10,495 nucleotides of DNA, from assembly GCA_028281075.1 (NCBI GenBank), contig JANQKO010000309.1, forward strand, positions 1 to 10,495, in the 5' to 3' direction. Each line of letters opens with the position of its first letter. Positions within the stretch are counted from its first letter, which is position 1. Positions 6,347-10,495 of the stretch are shown one piece after another. The notes under the pieces are model-generated. The model did no database searches. It worked only from the letters and a program-made list of their open reading frames with translations, and had not been told where the DNA came from. Source of the DNA: Alphaproteobacteria bacterium (GTDB lineage Bacteria > Pseudomonadota > Alphaproteobacteria > GCA-2731375). The position numbers were made by a program, and so were the translations under genes.

Positions 6347-7735
6347 ATGAGCGTTGCGCCGCTGGAAATCGACAGCGTGATCACCGAACTGAAGGCGCTG
6401 CTGGGCGACCGCCTGAGCACCTCGCAGGCGGTGCGCGACCGGCACGGCACCGACGAGGCCTATTACGCCACCATGGCGCCCGACGCCGTCGCTTTCGCCA
6501 ACTCGACCGAGGAGGTGGCCGAGATCGTCAGGATCTGCGCCGCCCACGACACCCCGGTCATCGCCTACGGCACCGGCACCTCGCTGGAAGGCCACGTGCA
6601 CGCGCCGCGGGGGGGCATCTCCATCGACCTCATGAACATGAACGAGGTGCTGGAGGTCAACGCCGAGGACCTGGACTGCCGGGTGCAGCCGGGCGTCACC
6701 CGCAAGCAGTTGAACGAATACCTGCGCGATACCGGCCTGTTCTTCCCGATCGATCCCGGCGCGGACGCCAGCCTGGGCGGCATGACGGCGACCCGGGCGT
6801 CGGGCACCAACGCCGTGCGCTACGGCACCATGCGCGAGAACGTGCTGGGCCTGACCGTGGTCATGGCCGACGGCCGCGTCATCAAGACCGCCCGGCGGGC
6901 CAAGAAGTCATCGGCCGGCTACGACCTGACCCGGCTGTTCGTCGGCTCGGAAGGCACGCTCGGCATCATTACCGAGATCACGCTTCGGCTCTACGGCATT
7001 CCCGAAGCGATCTCGTCCGCCGTGGTCGCCTTCGACGATCTGGAGGGCGCGGTCAACACGGTGATCCTGACCATCCAATCCGGCATCCCGATCGCCCGCA
7101 TGGAGCTGCTGGACGAGGTGCAGCTCGACGCCGTCAACAAGTTCTCGGGCCTCGACTATCCGGTGAAGCCGACGCTGTTCCTGGAGTTCCACGGCACCGA
7201 CGCCGGCGTCGCCGAACAGGCCGAGATGGTCAAGGCGCTGGCCGACGATCTGGGCGGCTCGGACTTCCAATGGACGACCAATCCGGAGCAGCGCAGCAAG
7301 CTGTGGCAGGCGCGGCATGACGCGGCCTACGCGGCGAAGGCGCTTCGGACCGGCTGCGAGGTCTGGGCAACCGACGTCTGCGTACCGATCTCGCGGCTGG
7401 CCGAATGCATCCTGGAGACCAAGCAGGACCTGGAGGCCTCGTTCCTGGTCGCGCCGATCGTCGGCCATGTCGGTGACGGCAACTTCCACATCGCCTTCGT
7501 GCTGGACATGAACGACGAGAACGAGGTCAGGGAAGCCGAGCGCATCAACGAGCGGCTGGTCGCCCGGGCGCTGTCGATGGACGGCACCTGCACCGGCGAG
7601 CACGGCGTCGGCCTGGGCAAGATCAAGTACATGACCGACGAGCACGGGCCGGCGATCAGCGTCATGCGGGCGCTGAAGACGGCGATGGACCCGCAGAACA
7701 TCATGAACCCGGGCAAGATGCTGCCGGGCAATTAG
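6347..7735 (+). CDS. FAD-dependent D-lactate dehydrogenase-like oxidoreductase
   Basis: This 462-residue flavoprotein belongs to the GlcD/Dld/LDHD group, which oxidises D-2-hydroxy acids such as D-lactate to 2-oxo acids and passes electrons to cytochrome c, quinone or another carrier. The PCMH-type FAD domain (about 40-218) includes AYGTGTSLEGH at 73-83, the FAD-contacting IDPGADASLGGM at 135-146, and GSEGTLGIITE at 200-210. The C-terminal substrate domain (about 219-459) has HVGDGNFH at 374-381, whose histidines resemble the metal/substrate site of this family, then TGEHGVGLGK at 416-425 and the closing NIMNPGKMLPG. Length and motifs indicate an intact enzyme. No signal peptide is seen, so it is probably cytoplasmic or membrane-peripheral. 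AGGAG lies 9 nt before the ATG. The exact substrate is not readable; D-lactate is the best guess. No glcE or glcF neighbour is present, which argues against a glycolate oxidase subunit. Confidence 0.92.
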   Translation: MSVAPLEIDSVITELKALLGDRLSTSQAVRDRHGTDEAYYATMAPDAVAFANSTEEVAEIVRICAAHDTPVIAYGTGTSLEGHVHAPRGGISIDLMNMNEVLEVNAEDLDCRVQPGVTRKQLNEYLRDTGLFFPIDPGADASLGGMTATRASGTNAVRYGTMRENVLGLTVVMADGRVIKTARRAKKSSAGYDLTRLFVGSEGTLGIITEITLRLYGIPEAISSAVVAFDDLEGAVNTVILTIQSGIPIARMELLDEVQLDAVNKFSGLDYPVKPTLFLEFHGTDAGVAEQAEMVKALADDLGGSDFQWTTNPEQRSKLWQARHDAAYAAKALRTGCEVWATDVCVPISRLAECILETKQDLEASFLVAPIVGHVGDGNFHIAFVLDMNDENEVREAERINERLVARALSMDGTCTGEHGVGLGKIKYMTDEHGPAISVMRALKTAMDPQNIMNPGKMLPGN

Positions 7736-7782
7736 CGCGCCTTGTCTCACCGCCAAGGCACCAAGAGCACGCGGCCGGCGCG

Positions 7783-7800
7783 ACGGCCGTTTCAGGCCGT
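7783..7800. repeat. Perfect inverted repeat across the DMT transporter stop codon
   Basis: ACGGCC (7783-7788) and GGCCGT (7795-7800) form a perfect 6-bp dyad with a 6-nt loop containing the permease stop codon (minus strand TGA at 7792-7794). It lies between convergent genes, where a bidirectional terminator would be useful. No T-run follows on either strand, so intrinsic termination is doubtful. Confidence 0.3.
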
Positions 7801-8715
7801 CCTTCCGACCCGCAGAATCAGGCAGGCGCCACCGATGATGGCGGCGATCAGGCAGACGTCATAGACGTCGATTACCGGCATCGGCAGCCAGCCGCCGAGC
7901 GCCAGCAGATATTCGAAGGCCTGGCCCACCAGCGGCAGGAACGCCACGGCGGCGAGGTAGTTGTGCGTGCCGACGGCGTTGATGGACCAGAATGTCAGGT
8001 ACATCGACGGCCCGCGCAAGGCGACGCCGACGGCGAGGCCGGCAAGCCACAAGGACGGCGACGCCAGCCCGTCCAGGCCCAACGCGCCGCCGTCGCCGGC
8101 CAGCAGCGCCTGGCCGGCGTGGACAAGAAGAAAGATCAGCGCCGTCACCACCAAAGTCAGACCGGTGAAGCGCAGACGCGCCCGCAGGCCGTCGCCCTGG
8201 TTGCCCGGATGCGCTTCGGCGATCAGGCTGGAGGCGACGACGGCGATCTCCGATATCAGGACCAGCCAGACGGCCGGATTGGCGAGACCGCCGTCAAGCC
8301 GGGCGATCAGCAGGCCGATGCCGGTCAGGATCGCGAGATGACCCGGCAGCTCGCGAACCCGGGGCACGCGGCCGAAGACGAACCAGACCGCGAGCGCCGC
8401 CATCGGCACGTTCATGACGCCGATCAGGCCGACCTGCAGGACGCTGACATGCACCAGCGCCGCGGTGAAGGCCGACGCGGTGAGCACCCGCAAGCCGCCG
8501 AAGATCCAGGTGTCGAGGCGGCGCAAGGCCGAGACCGGCACCGAACCGCCGGCGGACAGCAGCAGCAGGAAAACACCGCCGGTGACGAGCTGGATGAAGC
8601 TGAAGGCCCAGGGGTCGAGCTGCCAGGCCAGCAGCAGCGCGCGGCTGACTACCAGCAGCAGCGCCCAGGACGCCACCGCCGCCAGCGTCACCATCCGGCC
8701 TTTCGTATCCGCCAT
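7792..8715 (-). CDS. EamA/DMT-superfamily permease
   Basis: This 307-residue protein is very hydrophobic, with about ten predicted membrane helices (roughly 9-31, 36-54, 72-91, 95-115, 125-139, 147-165, 183-201, 222-240, 248-272 and 285-302). That fits the drug/metabolite transporter fold built from two five-helix EamA repeats in the inner membrane. Short loops and a basic C-terminus (LRVGRTA) agree. The substrate cannot be told; relatives export amino acids, metabolites or drugs. Two starts are possible: the ATG at 8715, which has no clear ribosome site, and the ATG at 8694 (residue 8), preceded by AAAGG at suitable spacing. The gene is divergent from a LysR regulator 88 nt away, a classic arrangement in which the regulator controls the transporter. 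Confidence 0.85.
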   Translation of the reverse strand: MADTKGRMVTLAAVASWALLLVVSRALLLAWQLDPWAFSFIQLVTGGVFLLLLSAGGSVPVSALRRLDTWIFGGLRVLTASAFTAALVHVSVLQVGLIGVMNVPMAALAVWFVFGRVPRVRELPGHLAILTGIGLLIARLDGGLANPAVWLVLISEIAVVASSLIAEAHPGNQGDGLRARLRFTGLTLVVTALIFLLVHAGQALLAGDGGALGLDGLASPSLWLAGLAVGVALRGPSMYLTFWSINAVGTHNYLAAVAFLPLVGQAFEYLLALGGWLPMPVIDVYDVCLIAAIIGGACLILRVGRTA

Positions 8716-8803
8716 CGGCGCAATCTAGATGGCAAAAATCCGTGCCGATATCCTCCAAAGTGATACGTTACGATACAAATTCGTTTCACATGGAGCCGGC
8801 GCG
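8716..8803. promoter_or_regulatory. Shared promoter region of the permease and LysR genes
   Basis: This 88-nt divergent spacer is distinctly AT-richer than its surroundings, especially 8724-8790. It contains GATATC at 8747-8752, two GATAC words exactly 10 bp apart (8762-8766 and 8772-8776, the same DNA face), and a longer dyad described separately. GGAG at 8792-8795 is 8 nt before the LysR start. Only weak -35/-10 candidates are visible, for example TTGTAT on the minus strand. Confidence 0.55.
8760..8789. promoter_or_regulatory. Candidate LysR operator: 30-bp interrupted dyad
   Basis: GTGATACG (8760-8767) and CGTTTCAC (8782-8789) are inverted copies with seven of eight positions matching, separated by 14 nt. 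The dyad lies in the AT-rich spacer between a LysR-type regulator and its divergent permease, where such regulators normally bind and autoregulate. The size is plausible for a LysR recognition site, although the arms are not a textbook T-N11-A box. Confidence 0.45.
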
Positions 8804-9700
8804 ATGGAATGGAGCGATGTCCGGGTGTTTCTGGCCGTGGCCCGCGGCGGCAGCCTGCGGTCGGCGGCGCGTGCGCTCGCCGTCAGCCAGCCGACCGTCG
8901 GCCGGCGCCTGCAGGCCCTGGAGGCGTCCCTCGGGCTGCCGTTGTTCGAGCGCGGCCGCGACGGCCACCGCTTGACCAGCGCCGGGGCGGAACTGCTGCC
9001 GGCCGCCGAGGCCATGGCGACGGCGGCCGGCGACCTGAACCGCAAGCGGCATGGCCTGACCGATGACGCGACGGGGAGCGTCCGCCTGTCGGTCAGCGAA
9101 TGGGTATCGCTGTTCCTGGCCGACCGGCTCGCCGCCCTGCGGCGGGACCTGCCGGGCATCGATGTGGAGATCACGATCTCCGAGCGCACCAGCAGCCTCG
9201 CGCGCTACGACGCCGACATCGCGGTCCGTCACGGCCTGCCGGTCACGGGCGATTTCATCACCGCGAAAATCGGTTACATGGCAAGCGCCGTCTATGGCGC
9301 CGGCGACTACGTGGCGCGGCACCCGGCGGCGACCGGCGAGGCACGCTTCGAAAGCTGCGACTGGATCGCCTTCAGCGAGGCGCAGGCCCATTACGATACG
9401 GAACGCTGGCTGGCCGACCGGCTTGGCGGCAGACCGGTCGCCGCGCGGCTGTCGCGGACCGACCTGATTCGCGACGCCGTCGCCGCCGGCGCCGGGCTCG
9501 GCATCCTGCCCTGCTATTTCGGCGACGCCGATCACCGGATGGTCCGGGTGGGCGCGCCGATCGACGAGCTGCTGGCCGACTACTGGCTGATCGTGCACCG
9601 GGACCTGGCGCGCCTGCCCTGGGTGCGGCAGGTCGCGGACCGGATCAAGCGCGAGTTCCGGGTCCGCGAAGCGCGCCTCATGGGCCGCCGGGCCGGTTGA
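8804..9700 (+). CDS. LysR-family transcriptional regulator
   Basis: This 298-residue protein has the standard LysR layout and normal length. The N-terminal winged helix-turn-helix occupies about residues 3-62 (VRVFLAVARGGSLRSAARAL, SQPTVGRRLQALE at 28-40, LFERGRDGHRLTSAG at 47-61). A linker helix leads to an effector-binding periplasmic-protein-like domain (about 90-290), which includes RYDADIAVRHG at 134-144 and AVAAGAGLGILPCYFGD at 225-241. The start is chosen at MEWSDVRVF because that is the usual LysR beginning and a GGAG lies 8 nt upstream; the longer frame from 8729 would run through the promoter dyad. The WSDVRVFLAVARGGS opening resembles a subgroup often divergent from transporters. 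It probably activates or represses the divergent permease gene in response to a small molecule, which is unknown. Confidence 0.93.
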   Translation: MEWSDVRVFLAVARGGSLRSAARALAVSQPTVGRRLQALEASLGLPLFERGRDGHRLTSAGAELLPAAEAMATAAGDLNRKRHGLTDDATGSVRLSVSEWVSLFLADRLAALRRDLPGIDVEITISERTSSLARYDADIAVRHGLPVTGDFITAKIGYMASAVYGAGDYVARHPAATGEARFESCDWIAFSEAQAHYDTERWLADRLGGRPVAARLSRTDLIRDAVAAGAGLGILPCYFGDADHRMVRVGAPIDELLADYWLIVHRDLARLPWVRQVADRIKREFRVREARLMGRRAG

Positions 9701-9735
9701 ACGGAAACCGAACGACGCAGGCCGCGCCGGCCGTG

Positions 9736-9743
9736 CTATATAG
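9736..9743 (+). promoter_or_regulatory. Probable -10 box of the uvrD-like helicase gene
   Basis: CTATATAG is the only AT-rich word in this GC-rich gap, and its first six bases match the CTATAT -10 consensus reported for alphaproteobacterial housekeeping promoters. At 17-nt spacing the -35 position (near 9713-9718) is poor (CGACGC). TTGAAC at 9697-9702 is too far away. Transcription would start near 9748. Confidence 0.5.
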
Positions 9744-9753
9744 CGACTCAGTC

Positions 9754-10495
9754 ATGTCCGACCCGTTCGATCTTGGCAATATCGAGGAACCGGCCGCGCC
9801 GGCATCGCGGGATGTCGCGCCGGCACCGGCGCCCTACGTCACCGCGCTGAACGACGAGCAGCGCGCCGCCGTCGAGGCCGTCGACGGCCCGGTCCTGGTG
9901 CTGGCCGGCGCCGGCACCGGCAAGACACGGGTGCTGACGACGCGGCTGGCGCATATCCTGAACCTGCGGCGCGCCTGGCCCAGCCAGATCCTGGCCGTGA
10001 CCTTCACCAACAAGGCCGCGCGGGAGATGCAGGAGCGGGTGGCGGCGCTGGTCGGCCGCGCCGTCGAGGGCATCTGGCTCGGCACCTTCCATTCGATCGG
10101 CGTGCGCGTGCTGCGGCGGCATGCCGAGCTGGTCGGCCTGAAGTCGAATTTCACGATCCTCGATCCGGACGACCAGCTCCGCCTGATCAAGCAGTTGCTG
10201 GAAGCGGCCGATATCGACCAGAAGCGCTGGCCGCCGCGGCTGCTGGCCGCCGTCATCGACCGTTGGAAGGACAAGGGCCTGACGCCGGACAAGCTGTCGC
10301 CGCATGATGCCGAGGCCTTCGCCAACGGCCGCGGGGCCGAACTCTACAAGGCCTATCAGGCCCGCCTGACGACGCTGAACGCCTGCGACTTCGGCGACCT
10401 GCTGCTGCACTGCCTGACCATCTTCACCGCCAACCCGGAAGTGCTGGAACTGTTCCAGGACCAGTTCCGCTACATCCTGGTCGACGAGTACCAGG
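9754..10495 (+). CDS. uvrD: UvrD/PcrA-type ATP-dependent DNA helicase (partial, N-terminal 247 residues)
   Basis: The window shows the first third of a superfamily 1A 3'-5' DNA helicase, the type that unwinds DNA in nucleotide-excision and mismatch repair and clears replication or transcription conflicts. Motifs appear in the right order: the Q-motif region LNDEQRAAV at 32-40, Walker A AGAGTGKT at 51-58, motif Ia VTFTNKAAREM at 82-92, GTFHS at 110-114, CDFGDLLL at 211-218 and Walker B VDEYQ at 243-247, where the window ends. About the first 28 residues are a low-complexity Ala/Pro leader (EEPAAPASRD, VAPAPAPY) outside the core fold. I chose the ATG at 9754, just before that leader. It has no Shine-Dalgarno sequence but is only 12 nt past a CTATAT box. 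PcrA, Rep and UvrD cannot be separated without the C-terminus; uvrD is the usual name in this group. Confidence 0.93.
   Translation, partial: MSDPFDLGNIEEPAAPASRDVAPAPAPYVTALNDEQRAAVEAVDGPVLVLAGAGTGKTRVLTTRLAHILNLRRAWPSQILAVTFTNKAAREMQERVAALVGRAVEGIWLGTFHSIGVRVLRRHAELVGLKSNFTILDPDDQLRLIKQLLEAADIDQKRWPPRLLAAVIDRWKDKGLTPDKLSPHDAEAFANGRGAELYKAYQARLTTLNACDFGDLLLHCLTIFTANPEVLELFQDQFRYILVDEYQ

Noticed and set aside
7963..8763. A 266-codon plus-strand frame opposite the permease gene.
   Set aside because: Its composition is extremely rich in Gln, Arg and Asp, as expected for the complement of a hydrophobic membrane-protein gene.
9748..10410. A 220-codon minus-strand frame opposite the helicase gene.
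   Set aside because: It is antisense to a clear UvrD-type helicase and its Gln/Arg/His-rich translation resembles no family.

Overview
The window is about 10.5 kb of very GC-rich, densely coding bacterial DNA with strongly GC-biased third codon positions. Gene content and style suggest the chromosome of an alphaproteobacterium, perhaps Rhodospirillales-like. That placement is inferred from composition and protein resemblance, not from a marker gene. I see no rRNA, tRNA, CRISPR array, insertion sequence or phage gene.

Left part (1-4926, all minus strand): the first 29 codons of a probable ClC-type chloride channel, a hot-dog fold acyl-CoA thioesterase, and a compact three-gene RNA-repair unit. 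Read in its own direction the unit is a 68-residue unknown protein (4926-4720), hen1 (4729-3335) and pnkp (3338-777). The small gene overlaps hen1 by 10 nt, and hen1 overlaps pnkp by 4 nt (ATGA). Pnkp is a complete kinase-phosphatase-ligase and Hen1 a complete two-domain 3'-terminal ribose 2'-O-methyltransferase, so this looks like a functional Pnkp/Hen1 system. Such systems heal and seal RNAs cut by ribotoxins and methylate the junction so that it resists being cut again. The small leading gene is the least explained part of the window.

Middle (4927-7735): a 208-nt divergent spacer separates the RNA-repair unit from a solitary ParD-like ribbon-helix-helix protein on the plus strand, with no toxin gene beside it. 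Converging on it is a class II aldolase/adducin-family protein that keeps the metal histidines but lacks the usual catalytic glutamate. Divergent from that is an FAD-dependent D-lactate dehydrogenase-like oxidoreductase. This pair may act on related hydroxy-acid substrates, but that is inference.

Right part (7792-10495): a ten-helix EamA/DMT-type permease diverges from a LysR-family regulator. Their 88-nt spacer is AT-richer than its surroundings and contains a near-perfect dyad that is a good candidate operator. Last comes the start of a UvrD/PcrA-type DNA helicase, cut by the window edge at Walker B. A CTATAT box lies 12 nt before its start codon and there is no Shine-Dalgarno sequence, so its mRNA may be leaderless or nearly so.
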